From Phenylobacterium sp. (GTDB lineage Bacteria > Pseudomonadota > Alphaproteobacteria > Caulobacterales > Caulobacteraceae), in assembly GCF_030680185.1 (NCBI RefSeq), contig NZ_JAUXVZ010000035.1, positions 62,001 through 126,000 of the forward strand: a stretch of DNA of 64,000 nucleotides, in the 5' to 3' direction. Under the pieces are notes generated by a model, which made no database searches, was not told where the DNA came from, and worked only from the letters and a program-made list of their open reading frames with translations. Numbering within the stretch: position 1 is the stretch's first letter; every line of letters starts with the position of its first letter. The translations under genes and the position numbers were made by a program. Of the stretch, positions 55,624 to 64,000 are shown piece by piece.

Positions 55624-55772
55624 AGCGGTTCGCCCAGGACGCGTCCGGCGCCACCGCCATCGAATACGCCCTGCTGGCGGCCGTGCTCGGCCTGGTGATC
55701 ATCACCGCCGCAGGCGTGCTCCGCGCCCAGATCTACGCCCTGCTGATCAGCGTCTCGGACGCGCTCGTCTAA
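55620..55772 (+). CDS. Flp/Fap-type IVb pilin, probable CTG start
   Basis: 50 residues: KRFAQDASGATAIEYALLAAVLGLVIITAA is the Flp pilin prepilin signature (basic N-terminus, G-A-T-A-I-E-Y, hydrophobic helix). In this frame there is no ATG, GTG or TTG close upstream; CTG 55620 gives exactly the usual Flp N-terminus (M-KRF) and overlaps the mutT stop as CTGA. A GTG at 55488 would add 44 residues of out-of-frame mutT sequence and is unlikely. No tad/cpa genes are nearby, so it is an orphan pilin. It overlaps the convergent methyltransferase gene by four bases. Confidence 0.75.
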   Translation: MKRFAQDASGATAIEYALLAAVLGLVIITAAGVLRAQIYALLISVSDALV

Positions 55773-56683
55773 TCCTCGTCCCGCGGCAGCGGGTTCTCCT
55801 CGACCCCCAGGGCCTCGGCCAGGCGCATCTTGGCCGAGCCCGGCTTCAGGGGCTGCTGCTGGCTGGCGTGCGGCGCCCAGCCGGTGAGGGTGAGGATTTC
55901 GAAGGTGGCCGGGACGCGGCCGTCCTTTTCGCCGAACCGTTCCACATAGAGCTCGAAGGCCCGTCCCAGCACCGCCCGGCTCAAGCGCCGAGGGTGACGA
56001 TCAGCCAGGGCGTTGGTCTCGCCCATCTGGCGCAGGTCGGCCAGCAGCTTCAGCGGATGGGCGTAGCGCACGGTCACCCGGTCCACATCGGCGACCGGCA
56101 GGGCGAAGCCCGCCCGCTGCAATAGGCCAGCCGCGTCCGAGGCGTCGGCGAAGGGGGAGATGCGGCTGCCGGCGCCGCCGGTCAGTTCGGCCTCGGCGTC
56201 GATCAGCGAGCGGCGCAGCTCGAACAGGGTCGAGCCCCCCAGGAAGGCGCCGATGAACAGGCCGTCTGGCCTAAGCGCCCGGCGGATCTGAATCAGGGCG
56301 CCGACCACATCATTGGTCCAGTGGAGGCCGAAGGTGGAGATGGCCAGGTCCAGGCTGCTGGCCGCAAAGGGCAGGCGCTCCTCATCGGCCACCAGGCGCG
56401 GTCCCGGCCGGCCCTTCAGCATGGCGTCCGAAAGATCGGCCTCGACCACCAGACCGACCCGGGCCTTGGCGTCGCTCTGGCTCAGAGCCTTGGCGAACGC
56501 GCCCCGCCGCGCCGAGAGATCGACGGCCAGGGGGAAGTCGCGCATGATCGCCTCCAGGCGCTCCACCGCGTCCTCTGAGGCGCGGCGGTGCAGGAAGTCG
56601 GCGGCTTCAAAGGCCGGGGCGGCGCGGTCCAGGTGCTTGCGCACAAGGCTGCGGTCGAACAGTCGGGGCGGGTTGGGTGACAT
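55769..56683 (-). CDS. BioC/NDUFAF5-like SAM-dependent methyltransferase
   Basis: 304 residues from ATG 56683. It begins LFDRSLVRKHLDRAAPAFEAADFLHRRASEDAVERLE, the family start shared with NDUFAF5 and BioC. Methyltransferase core residues include LPFAASSLDLAISTFGLHWTNDVVGALIQIRRALRPDGLFIGAFLGGSTLFELR. NDUFAF5 hydroxylates an arginine in complex I and BioC methylates malonyl-ACP; the long C-terminal half favours the NDUFAF5-like group. The normal SAM loop D-x-G-x-G reads DLSARRGAFAKAL. Its start codon overlaps that of comF. Confidence 0.85.
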   Translation of the reverse strand: MSPNPPRLFDRSLVRKHLDRAAPAFEAADFLHRRASEDAVERLEAIMRDFPLAVDLSARRGAFAKALSQSDAKARVGLVVEADLSDAMLKGRPGPRLVADEERLPFAASSLDLAISTFGLHWTNDVVGALIQIRRALRPDGLFIGAFLGGSTLFELRRSLIDAEAELTGGAGSRISPFADASDAAGLLQRAGFALPVADVDRVTVRYAHPLKLLADLRQMGETNALADRHPRRLSRAVLGRAFELYVERFGEKDGRVPATFEILTLTGWAPHASQQQPLKPGSAKMRLAEALGVEENPLPRDED

Positions 56684-57464
56684 GAGCCTGCAAGATGGCC
56701 TTTCGGGGCTCGCGTGGAAACCAGGGGCGCGGCTGAAATCGGCCGGGCGCGACCTGCTCGACCTGGTGTTTCCGCCACAGGCCCTGGATGTGGGGCCGCG
56801 GCCCCTGTCGCCAGGGCTCTCGGCGGAAGCCTGGATGAGGATCACCTTCCTGGACGGGCCGGTCTGCGACGGTTGCGGGGCGGCGTTCGAATTTTCGCTC
56901 GGGCCGGGCGTGCGCTGCGCCGCCTGCGAGGCGCGGCCGCGGGCTTTCTCCCGCGCCAGGGCGGCCTGTGTCTATGACGAGACCTCTCGCGATCCGATCC
57001 TGCAGCTCAAGCACGCCGACCGGCAGGACCTGGCGCCGCTGTTCGCCCGCTGGCTGTCGCGGGCGGCCGACGGACTGGTGGAGGAGGCCTCCGCCATCAC
57101 GCCGGTGCCGCTGCATTCATCGCGGCTGTTTTCTCGCCGGTTCAACCAGGCCGCCGAGATCGCCCGCGGCCTCGCCCGCCTGCGGGACCGGCCCTACCTG
57201 CCCGACGTGTTGGTGCGCCGAAGAGCGACAGAGAGCCAGGGCGGCAAGTCCGGATCGGGCCGCAAGCGCAATGTCGCCGGCGCCTTCGTCGTGCCGCCGG
57301 GGCGAGCCCATCAGGTGGCTGGACGCAACATCCTGCTCGTCGACGACGTTCTGACCACAGGCGCCACCGCCGAAGGCTGCGCGCGGGCCCTGCTCGCGGC
57401 CGGAGCGGCCCGTGTCGATCTCGCCGTGGTGGCGCGCGTCAAGGCGGCCGCCACCTCCTCGTGA
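56682..57464 (+). CDS. comF: ComF family phosphoribosyltransferase-fold protein
   Basis: 260 residues from ATG 56682, which shares bases with the divergent methyltransferase start (CATG at 56681-56684). A zinc ribbon with four cysteines (PVCDGCGAAFEF and RCAACEARP) precedes a PRTase domain whose PRPP loop is ILLVDDVLTTGATAEGCARAL. ComF-like proteins are linked to DNA uptake and replication-fork repair; the exact reaction is not established. PVPLHSSRLFSRRFNQAAEIAR is also conserved. Confidence 0.9.
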   Translation: MSLQDGLSGLAWKPGARLKSAGRDLLDLVFPPQALDVGPRPLSPGLSAEAWMRITFLDGPVCDGCGAAFEFSLGPGVRCAACEARPRAFSRARAACVYDETSRDPILQLKHADRQDLAPLFARWLSRAADGLVEEASAITPVPLHSSRLFSRRFNQAAEIARGLARLRDRPYLPDVLVRRRATESQGGKSGSGRKRNVAGAFVVPPGRAHQVAGRNILLVDDVLTTGATAEGCARALLAAGAARVDLAVVARVKAAATSS

Positions 57465-57522
57465 CCTGCAGCCGCACGGCCAAGGTCTGGACATTTGATC
57501 AGGGAAGCCCCTTATCCCCGCC

Positions 57523-57783
57523 ATGCCAAACGTCACCATCTACACCAAGCCCTACTGCCCCTACTGCGTGCGCGCCCTGACCCTGCTGGAAAAGAAGGGT
57601 GTGGAGTTCACCGAGATCGAGGCTGCTTTCGATCCCGAGAAGCGCCAGGAAATGGTCCAGCGCTCCGGCGGCGGGACCACCTTCCCGCAGATCTTCATCG
57701 GCGAGCGCCACATCGGCGGCTGCGATGACATGATGGACCTGGAGCGCGCGGGCGAACTCGACACCCTGCTGCAGGGCGCCTGA
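57523..57783 (+). CDS. grxC: glutaredoxin 3
   Basis: 86 residues, a dithiol glutaredoxin. Active-site C12-P-Y-C15 is in YTKPYCPYCVRAL, glutathione-binding residues are in GGTTFPQIFIGERHIGGCDDMM. It reduces protein and glutathione mixed disulfides in the cytoplasm. It is 58 bases after comF and 11 bases before the nitrilase-family gene, so it is probably in one operon with both. Confidence 0.95.
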   Translation: MPNVTIYTKPYCPYCVRALTLLEKKGVEFTEIEAAFDPEKRQEMVQRSGGGTTFPQIFIGERHIGGCDDMMDLERAGELDTLLQGA

Positions 57784-57794
57784 AGCCTGATCGC

Positions 57795-58625
57795 ATGATG
57801 CTCCGCGTCGCCCTCGTCCAGACCCGCACGCCAGCCAGCCAGGCGTCGGCCCTCGAACACGTTCTGCTCCTGGTCCGCCAGGCGGCCGAGGGCGGGGCGC
57901 AGCTGATCGCGACGCCGGAGGGAACCAACATCCTGCAGAAGGACCGCGAGGCCTTGCTGCCGCAGTTGCGCGCCCTGGAGGAGGATCCGGTCGTGGTCGC
58001 CCTGCAGGATGTTGCGCGCGCTTCGGGCGTCGCCATCCTGATCGGCTCGGCCCTGGTCAAGCGCGAGGATGGCCTGTGCGCCAACCGCAGCGCCCTAATC
58101 AACCCTGACGGCGAGATCACGGCGACCTACGACAAGCTGCACATGTTCGACGTGGACCTGCCCAGCGGAGAGCGCGTCCGGGAATCGGCCACCTATGCGC
58201 CGGGCGATGTCGCCGTCACGGCCACGGCGCAGGGCGCGAAGCTCGGCCTGACCATCTGCTACGACCTGCGCTTCCCGGCCCTGCATCGGGCGCTCGCCCT
58301 GGCCGGGGCCCAGATCCTGACCACCCCGGCCGCCTTCACCCGCTCGACCGGGGCGGCGCACTGGGAGGTGCTGTTGCGCGCCCGGGCCATCGAGACTGGC
58401 AGCTTTGTTATCGCCCCGGCCCAGGGCGGCTTCCATGAGGACGGCCGCGGCACCTATGGCCACAGCCTGGTGGTCTCGCCCTGGGGCGAGGTGATCGGCC
58501 AGCTCGATCACGATGAGCCTGGGGTGCTGTTCGCCGACCTCGACCTGGATCAGGTCGCCAAGGCCCGTGCCGCGATTCCGGCCCTGGCCAATGCGCGGGC
58601 CTTCTCCGGACCCGCGGCGATATGA
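57795..58625 (+). CDS. carbon-nitrogen hydrolase (nitrilase superfamily, Nit1/Nit2-like)
   Basis: 276 residues. The catalytic triad is E42 (ATPEGTN), K114 (YDKLHMFDVDL) and C155 (TICYDLRFP). The sequence is of the Nit1/Nit2 branch, which hydrolyses deaminated glutathione or omega-amides, a repair role fitting its place directly after grxC. It overlaps the next gene by four bases (ATGA). Substrate not proven. Confidence 0.92.
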   Translation: MMLRVALVQTRTPASQASALEHVLLLVRQAAEGGAQLIATPEGTNILQKDREALLPQLRALEEDPVVVALQDVARASGVAILIGSALVKREDGLCANRSALINPDGEITATYDKLHMFDVDLPSGERVRESATYAPGDVAVTATAQGAKLGLTICYDLRFPALHRALALAGAQILTTPAAFTRSTGAAHWEVLLRARAIETGSFVIAPAQGGFHEDGRGTYGHSLVVSPWGEVIGQLDHDEPGVLFADLDLDQVAKARAAIPALANARAFSGPAAI

Positions 58626-59050
58626 TCCGCTACGCCCTGGCCTGCGATCACGGCCACGAGTTCGAGGGCTGGTTCTCGGCGTCGAGCGATTTCGACGACC
58701 AGAAGGCCCGGGGCTTGCTGGAATGCCCGGTCTGCGGTGTGCGCGAGGTGCGCAAGCAGATCATGGCTCCGGCCGTGGCGGGCACCAAGCGCAACACGCC
58801 CGACCTGCCGCCCAAGGCCCGGGCGGTGATGATGGAGGCGCTGAGCAAGGTGCGCCGCCACGTGGAAGAAAACTTCGACGATGTCGGCGACGCCTTCGCC
58901 AAGGAGGCCCGCGCCATCCATGAGGGCAGGTCCGAGGACCGCGGCATTTATGGCCAGGCCACGCCGGCCGAGGTGAAGGCCCTGGTCGAGGACGGCGTGC
59001 CCGTCGCGCCCCTGCCGCCAGAGCCGCCCAAGAAGACCGAGGTCAACTAA
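58622..59050 (+). CDS. DUF1178 family protein
   Basis: 142 residues, ATGA overlap with the nitrilase-family gene. The N-terminus MIRYALACDHGHEFEGWFSASSDFDDQKARGLLECPVCGVREVRKQIMAP has C-x-H-x-H and C-x-x-C positions of a probable zinc ribbon. The middle is helical and the C-terminus proline-rich and acidic. The grxC-nitrilase-DUF1178 order recurs in alphaproteobacteria, but the function is unknown. Confidence 0.92.
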   Translation: MIRYALACDHGHEFEGWFSASSDFDDQKARGLLECPVCGVREVRKQIMAPAVAGTKRNTPDLPPKARAVMMEALSKVRRHVEENFDDVGDAFAKEARAIHEGRSEDRGIYGQATPAEVKALVEDGVPVAPLPPEPPKKTEVN

Positions 59051-59122
59051 AACACTCAAGGCGCGGGTTGATGTGGTGCGAGCCTTCCGCCACCGTGGGT
59101 TGGGTGGTGTTAGGGGGCGATC

Positions 59123-61054
59123 TTGACGTGCATGCGAGCCTTGCTGGGGCTGTTGGCGGCCCTGTGCGCCGTGGCGTCGGTTCAGGCGGCGCCGTTGGAG
59201 GCCTATGGCCGCCTCCCTGATATCGAAATGGCCTCGATCTCGCCGGATGGCGCGCAGGTGGCGATGATCGTCACCAATGGCGAAGACCGGGCGATCCTGC
59301 TGAAGACCGTCGACAGCGGCGCGACCCGGAGCATCCTGATCGGCGAAGCCAAGGCGCGCGGCCTGTCCTGGGCAGGCTCACGCTTCCTCCTGGTGACCAC
59401 TTCGGTGACCAGCCGCATCGGTGGTGGGGTCATCGCCCCGCGTAGCGAGCGCTTTATTCAGTTCGCCTACGACCTTGAGCGCGACAAGCTCATGCACCTG
59501 CTCGATGACGCCGCTGGGGGCCTGAACATCATCGCCGCGCCTCCCGAAGTCCGGCTGGTCGAGGGCGAGCCGCGTCTGTTCCTCACGGGCGTCCACTTCG
59601 GAAGCGACGGCCGAGGGCGCACGGCGCTCTATGAGGTCGATCTCAACCGCGGCGGTCGCTCAAGGCTGGTCCATGGCGGAATGCGCGACACCCGCGAATG
59701 GCTGGTGGCGGCGGACGGGACGCCCATCGCCACGACCGAGTATGAAGGGCGCACAGGCCGCTGGGTGCTGCGGGTCGCCCAAGGCCGCGATTGGCCCGAG
59801 GTGCTATCCACCACCCGTCTGAACGAACCGCCAGTCTTGCTGGGCTTTGGTCGCGACCCGCGGAGTCTTCTGGTGGCGGGTTGGCATGAGGGCGAGGGAG
59901 GCCTGCGCGAATATCAGATCGACGACCACGCCTGGGGCGAGGTCTTCGCGCCGGGTGATTCGAACCCGATCTATGATCCGCAGAGCCAACTCCTGATCGG
60001 CCACCGCCGGATGGTGGGCGATGAAGACATCGTCCACTTTTTTGATCCGGCCGACCAGGCCGTATGGAAGGCGATCGCCGCCGCCTATCCGGGAGAGCGG
60101 GTGAGCCTGGCCGACTGGTCGCAGGATCGCTCACGGATCGTGGTCCGGGTGGATTCGCCAGGCGAGGGGCCAGCCTACGCTCTCGTCGATCTGAAGCGCC
60201 GCAAGGCTGACTGGATCGGCCAGGTCTATGGCCGGCTGGGCCCAGCCGACCTGTCACCGGTGCAGCCGGTCGCCTTCAAGGCCCGCGATGGACTGGCTCT
60301 CAGCGGATACCTGACGGCGCCCAAAGGCAAGGCGGCCCGGAGCCTGCCGCTGATCGTCCTGCCCCATGGCGGGCCGGCCGTGCGGGACACGCCAGGCTTC
60401 GACTGGTGGGCCCAGGCGCTCGCTTCGCGGGGCTATGCCGTTCTGCAGGTGAATTATCGGGGTTCGGCAGGCTTTGGTCCTGAATTCCTGACGGCTGGGT
60501 TCGGCGAATGGGGCGGCAAGATGCAGACCGACCTGTCCGATGGAGTCGCCCACCTTGCCGCCGATGGCGTCATTGATCCCAAGCGGGTCTGCATCGTGGG
60601 CGCCAGCTATGGCGGCTATGCGGCCTTGGCGGGCGTCACCCTGGATCCCGGCGTCTACCGCTGCGCCGCCTCCGTGGCCGGTTTGTCGGATCTCAGAAAG
60701 TTCGTCCTGTGGTCCAAGACGCAAAAGGGGGTCGCCGCCCAACGGTACTGGAACAGGTTCATGGGCTCTGAGGATGATCGCGACCCGGTCCTTCGGGCCA
60801 AGTCGCCAGCGCTTCTGGTTGATCGCGTAGAGGCGCCGGTTCTTCTGGTTCACGGCAAGGACGACACCATCGTTCCCTTCGACCAGAGCCGGGACATGGC
60901 CCAGGCGCTAAACGCGGCGGGCAAGCCAGTCGACCTGGTCCCCCTGGATGGGGAGGATCACTTCCTGTCCAGGGGCCAGACGCGGCTGCAGATGCTGCAG
61001 GCGGTAGTGAGCTTTCTGGAAACTCACAATCCGCCTGACGCACCGTCTTCCTAG
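59123..61054 (+). CDS. secreted S9-family prolyl oligopeptidase-like peptidase
   Basis: 643 residues from TTG 59123 (AGGGGG five bases upstream); ATG 59132 is the alternative. Signal peptide CMRALLGLLAALCAVASVQAA. A beta-propeller-like half (about 25-380, with repeats such as MASISPDGAQVAMIV) is followed by the catalytic alpha/beta hydrolase: Ser in VGASYGGYAAL, Asp in HGKDDTIVPF, His in DGEDHFLSR. It is a periplasmic exo- or oligopeptidase of the S9C/acylaminoacyl type common in Caulobacteraceae. Convergent with the FadL gene, six bases apart. Confidence 0.92.
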   Translation: MTCMRALLGLLAALCAVASVQAAPLEAYGRLPDIEMASISPDGAQVAMIVTNGEDRAILLKTVDSGATRSILIGEAKARGLSWAGSRFLLVTTSVTSRIGGGVIAPRSERFIQFAYDLERDKLMHLLDDAAGGLNIIAAPPEVRLVEGEPRLFLTGVHFGSDGRGRTALYEVDLNRGGRSRLVHGGMRDTREWLVAADGTPIATTEYEGRTGRWVLRVAQGRDWPEVLSTTRLNEPPVLLGFGRDPRSLLVAGWHEGEGGLREYQIDDHAWGEVFAPGDSNPIYDPQSQLLIGHRRMVGDEDIVHFFDPADQAVWKAIAAAYPGERVSLADWSQDRSRIVVRVDSPGEGPAYALVDLKRRKADWIGQVYGRLGPADLSPVQPVAFKARDGLALSGYLTAPKGKAARSLPLIVLPHGGPAVRDTPGFDWWAQALASRGYAVLQVNYRGSAGFGPEFLTAGFGEWGGKMQTDLSDGVAHLAADGVIDPKRVCIVGASYGGYAALAGVTLDPGVYRCAASVAGLSDLRKFVLWSKTQKGVAAQRYWNRFMGSEDDRDPVLRAKSPALLVDRVEAPVLLVHGKDDTIVPFDQSRDMAQALNAAGKPVDLVPLDGEDHFLSRGQTRLQMLQAVVSFLETHNPPDAPSS

Positions 61055-61060
61055 GTGGTC

Positions 61061-62341
61061 CTAGAAGGTCTTGCGCAGACCCAGCGACAGGATGGCGCCT
61101 TCGCCGTTCACGTCGCCGCGCAGGCGGGTGACGGTCTGGGCGGCGGTGCCTTCGTAGAAGGTGGTGTCGTGGTTCACCTTGCTCTCGTCGAAGGTGATGT
61201 AGGAGAGCGCCGCATCCATGGTGAGCGAGTCGCTCAGCGCAGCGCTGGCGCCGACGCCGTAGAGCCAACGGTCGCCGTCTGGAACCCGCGCGGTGCGCAG
61301 GTCATCGGGGGTCGGGGTCGGATCGTACTGGGCGCCGGCCCGCAGGGTCAGCCGTTGGTTGACCATGTAGTCCACGCCCATGCCGCCGGTGGTCACGTCC
61401 TTGTACCGCTGGGGCAGGGTTTCGTTGACCGCCGGGGAGGTGACGGTGATCTGGTCGAACTCGCTCCAGCCGATGCGGTTGACCTGGGCGTTGATGGCCA
61501 GACGCTCGGTGGCCTGCCAGCGGGCGCCGAAGGTGGCGATCCACGGGGTCGAGAAGTTGGCCGAGCCGCCGATGTCGGTGTTGAACGGGGCCAGCGGGCC
61601 GGCCAGGCCAACCACCCGAACATCGCCGTCCAGGTCATGCTCGATCGCCGAACGATAGCTGGCGCCGAAGGTCAGGGCGTCGAAATGGGCCTGGGCGCCC
61701 ACGGTCCAGCCGAAGTCCCAGCCATTGCCCTTGAGCTGCGAGACGCCGTCCGGGATGGCCGGCGACAGGTTCGGATAGGCGGTCGAGAGGGTGGCCTCGG
61801 TGTATTGCGCGCTGACGCCGGCGCCCAGGTCGAGCCAGTCGGTGAGCTGCATGGCGCCGGTCAGCTGGACGTCGGCCGTGGTCAGGCCCGACTCCAGACC
61901 GTCATATCGCGCCCAGGCGTTGTCGCGATATTCGGTGGTGAAGTTGTACGGGGCGGCCACCGAGAGGCCGAGGGCGAAGCGGTCGCCCACCGGGGTGGCG
62001 ATGGCGAAGTTCGGGGCCACGCCGCTCTGGATCGGATTGAAGGCGCGGGGCTCGCCGCCCACCGGTACGGTCACGCCGCCGGGATAGGTGATGGTCGAGC
62101 CGGTGTCGGTGACGGTGGCGTCAACGAAGATCGCATGGGCGCCGACGTAGACTTCCCGCGGGGAGCGGGCGATGGCGGCGGGGTTCCACCAGAGGGACGA
62201 GACGCCCGTGTCGGCGACTTCGCCGGTATAGGCCCGGCCGGCGCCACGCACCGACTGTTCCTGCAGATAGAAGCCGCCGGCCGCAGCCGGACCAGCGAGG
62301 CTCGTTGCGCCGACAAGCGCCAAAACCCAAGCCTTTTTCAT
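61061..62341 (-). CDS. FadL/OmpP1/TodX-type outer membrane transporter
   Basis: 426 residues from ATG 62341 behind GGGAG. Signal peptide MKKAWVLALVGATSLAGPAAA. The mature N-terminus GGFYLQEQSVRGAGRAYTGEVADTG is the FadL plug (hatch) signature, followed by WWNPAAIA and alternating beta strands to a C-terminal aromatic ending (LSLGLRKTF), typical of a 14-strand barrel. It imports long-chain fatty acids or hydrophobic aromatics. No regulator is adjacent. Confidence 0.93.
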   Translation of the reverse strand: MKKAWVLALVGATSLAGPAAAGGFYLQEQSVRGAGRAYTGEVADTGVSSLWWNPAAIARSPREVYVGAHAIFVDATVTDTGSTITYPGGVTVPVGGEPRAFNPIQSGVAPNFAIATPVGDRFALGLSVAAPYNFTTEYRDNAWARYDGLESGLTTADVQLTGAMQLTDWLDLGAGVSAQYTEATLSTAYPNLSPAIPDGVSQLKGNGWDFGWTVGAQAHFDALTFGASYRSAIEHDLDGDVRVVGLAGPLAPFNTDIGGSANFSTPWIATFGARWQATERLAINAQVNRIGWSEFDQITVTSPAVNETLPQRYKDVTTGGMGVDYMVNQRLTLRAGAQYDPTPTPDDLRTARVPDGDRWLYGVGASAALSDSLTMDAALSYITFDESKVNHDTTFYEGTAAQTVTRLRGDVNGEGAILSLGLRKTF

Positions 62342-62418
62342 AGGTAGAACTCCCAAACACGACAGCTGTGCCGGCCGTGAGGCCGACTGGTGCGGGGGTA
62401 AGGGGCGGCCCTGGCTTT

Positions 62419-62469
62419 GGTTTCCCCATAAACCGGGGCAATCCGACTTGTGTGGCGTAATGGCCACAC
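62419..62469. promoter_or_regulatory. two palindromes in the fadL-clpB divergent region
   Basis: GTGTGGC-GTAATG-GCCACAC (62450-62456 with 62463-62469) is a perfect 7-6-7 inverted repeat. GGTTT-CCCCAT-AAACC (62419-62434) is a 5-6-5 repeat whose centre, CCCCAT, equals the sigma-32 -10 core, but no CTTG-type -35 element sits at the right distance. Either could control fadL or clpB. Confidence 0.4.
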
Positions 62470-62541
62470 CTACATCCAGCCTCGACGCGCCTTGCGCTGT
62501 CTCAAGGCGAGGCGCGTCAATCCGCCTAACGAGGGGATGCC

Positions 62542-64000
62542 ATGAACATCGACGTCTATTCCGATCGCGCCAAACAGGCGATCCAGTCGGCCCAGAGCCT
62601 CGCGCTCGCCCGCCGACACCAACAGCTTGCTCCGATCCACCTGCTCAAGGTTCTGCTTGAGGAGAAGGACGGACTGTCCCGCGCCCTGATCCAGAGCGCT
62701 GGCGGCCGACCCGACGAGGCAGACGCCGCCGTCGAAACCGCCCTGGCCAAGCGGGCCAAGGTCGAGGGGGGCTCTGGCCAGCTCTATATGGCCCCGGAGA
62801 CCGCCCGGGTCTTCGCCAAGGCCGAGGCCGACGCCAAGGCGGCCGGCGACGCCTTCGTCACCACCGAACGCTTGCTGCTGGCCATCGCCGCCGAGGGTGG
62901 CGAGGCGGCTGAGGCCCTGAAGAGCGCCGGCGTCAAGGCCAGTGCCCTGGAAAGCGCCGCCAACGATGTCCGCAAGGGCCGCACCGCCGACTCCGCTTCG
63001 GCCGAAGAGGGCTATGACGCGCTCAAGCGCTATGCCCGCGACCTGACCCAGGCCGCCCGGGACCAGAAGCTCGACCCCGTCATCGGCCGGGACGAAGAAA
63101 TCCGCCGGACCATCCAGGTGCTGTCGCGGCGCACCAAGAACAATCCCGTCCTGATCGGCGAACCCGGCGTCGGCAAGACCGCCATCGTCGAAGGCCTGGC
63201 CCTGCGCATCGTCAATGGCGACGTGCCCGAAAGCCTGAAGGACAAGAAGCTCCTGTCCCTCGACATGGGCTCCCTGATCGCCGGGGCGAAGTATCGCGGT
63301 GAGTTCGAAGAGCGGCTGAAGGCCGTCCTGAACGAGGTCACCGCCGCCGAAGGCTCGATCATCCTGTTCATCGACGAGATGCACACCCTGGTCGGCGCGG
63401 GTAAGTCGGACGGCGCGATGGACGCCTCCAATCTGTTGAAGCCCGCCCTGGCTCGCGGCGAGCTGCACTGCGTCGGCGCCACCACGCTGGACGAGTACCG
63501 CAAGCATGTGGAGAAGGACGCCGCGCTCGCTCGCCGGTTCCAGCCGGTCTTCGTCTCCGAGCCGACGGTGGAGGACACCATCTCCATCCTTCGCGGCCTG
63601 AAGGAGAAGTACGAGGTTCACCACGGGGTGCGGATTTCCGACAGCGCCATCGTCGCCGCCGCCACCCTGTCGAACCGCTACATCGCCGACCGCTTCTTGC
63701 CCGACAAGGCCATCGATCTGGTGGACGAGGCGGCCAGCCGGGTGCGCATGGCGGTGGACTCCAAGCCCGAGGAGCTGGACGAGATCGATCGCCGGATCGT
63801 CCAGCTGAAGATCGAGCGCGAGGCCCTGACCCGCGAGACCGACGCGGCGTCCAAGGCGCGGCTGGAGAAGCTGGAGGACGAGCTCGTCGAGCTGGAGGCG
63901 GAGTCCGCCGGCATGACCGGCCGCTGGAAGGCCGAAAAGGACAAGCTGAGTTCGGCCGCCCAGATCCGCGAGGCCCTGGACCGGCTGCGCGCCGAACTGG
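62542..64000 (+). CDS. clpB: ATP-dependent disaggregase ClpB, C-terminus outside window
   Basis: Partial: 486 residues before the window edge. A GAGGGG site precedes ATG 62542. The N domain (1-150) starts [25 protein letters not shown]1 has Walker A GEPGVGKT and Walker [15 protein letters not shown], with the Arg finger in ALARRFQPV. The start of the coiled-coil M domain is visible ([25 protein letters not shown], then [12 protein letters not shown]). With DnaK it rescues aggregated proteins after heat shock. Confidence 0.97.
   Translation, partial: MNIDVYSDRAKQAIQSAQSLALARRHQQLAPIHLLKVLLEEKDGLSRALIQSAGGRPDEADAAVETALAKRAKVEGGSGQLYMAPETARVFAKAEADAKAAGDAFVTTERLLLAIAAEGGEAAEALKSAGVKASALESAANDVRKGRTADSASAEEGYDALKRYARDLTQAARDQKLDPVIGRDEEIRRTIQVLSRRTKNNPVLIGEPGVGKTAIVEGLALRIVNGDVPESLKDKKLLSLDMGSLIAGAKYRGEFEERLKAVLNEVTAAEGSIILFIDEMHTLVGAGKSDGAMDASNLLKPALARGELHCVGATTLDEYRKHVEKDAALARRFQPVFVSEPTVEDTISILRGLKEKYEVHHGVRISDSAIVAAATLSNRYIADRFLPDKAIDLVDEAASRVRMAVDSKPEELDEIDRRIVQLKIEREALTRETDAASKARLEKLEDELVELEAESAGMTGRWKAEKDKLSSAAQIREALDRLRAEL

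Noticed and set aside
62424..62453. Sigma-32 promoter for clpB
   Set aside because: CCCCAT is present but no CTTG-like -35 lies 11-16 bases before it; the CTTGTGT further on lacks a good -10. Not enough to call.

Overview
This is chromosomal DNA of a GC-rich alphaproteobacterium, most likely Caulobacteraceae (Caulobacter or Phenylobacterium type). That placement is inferred from gene content and order: HWE-family histidine kinases, a FAT GUY type receiver protein, a BolA/J-domain/CobS neighbourhood, a secA-ppiC-argJ-mutT neighbourhood, an aroK-aroB-corC operon, xerD-accA, and a NodT-type RND efflux operon. The window is almost wholly coding. I found no rRNA, tRNA, CRISPR array, insertion sequence or phage gene. 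Only one gap exceeds 300 bases (54905-55215).

Layout. 1-2.3 kb: the end of a DUF3089 hydrolase gene (cut by the window edge), a small secreted protein, and cobS. 2.4-14.1 kb: an accessory block with a TauD-type dioxygenase, a streptomycin-kinase-like protein, a TetR regulator divergent from a three-gene RND pump operon, a small SnoaL-like protein whose ribosome binding site is buried in a hairpin, an MscS channel and a beta-lactamase-fold protein. 14.1-18.9 kb: J-domain protein, BolA, and a PaoABC-type molybdenum aldehyde/xanthine dehydrogenase. 18.9-23.6 kb: single-domain receiver, corC-aroB-aroK operon, and a PAS-HWE kinase. 23.6-30.6 kb: aldehyde dehydrogenase, an unknown secreted protein coupled to xerD, a second MscS channel, accA, and a nitronate monooxygenase-like flavoprotein. 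30.7-39.5 kb: a LuxR-HTH/alpha-beta-hydrolase fusion, then mainly catabolic enzymes (threonine aldolase, epoxide hydrolase, a TetR regulator, a saccharopine-dehydrogenase-like reductase, an old yellow enzyme, a quinone reductase) and a DsbB-like membrane protein. 39.6-50.2 kb: methyltransferase, secA, a hybrid kinase coupled to a FIST sensor protein, thiolase, ppiC, argJ. 50.2-57.8 kb: bacteriophytochrome kinase with its heme oxygenase, rhlE helicase, mutT, a tiny Flp pilin gene, a methyltransferase, comF, grxC. 57.8-64 kb: nitrilase-family protein, DUF1178 protein, S9 peptidase, a FadL-type porin, and clpB (cut by the window edge).

How the parts fit. Three separate sensory modules (PAS-HWE kinase, phytochrome-HWE-receiver, FIST plus hybrid kinase) and one stand-alone FAT GUY receiver lie within 33 kb, which suggests several inputs to stress or light signalling. 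The flavoprotein and catabolic genes carry recurring palindromes in their upstream regions (TGAAC-N3-GTTCA twice, TGTTACATT twice) that look like shared operators. The most unusual items are the hairpin over a Shine-Dalgarno sequence at 11207-11246, a transcription factor fused to a hydrolase fold that has lost its nucleophile, a DsbB-like protein with only one cysteine pair, and a probable CTG-initiated pilin gene within a stop/start overlap.
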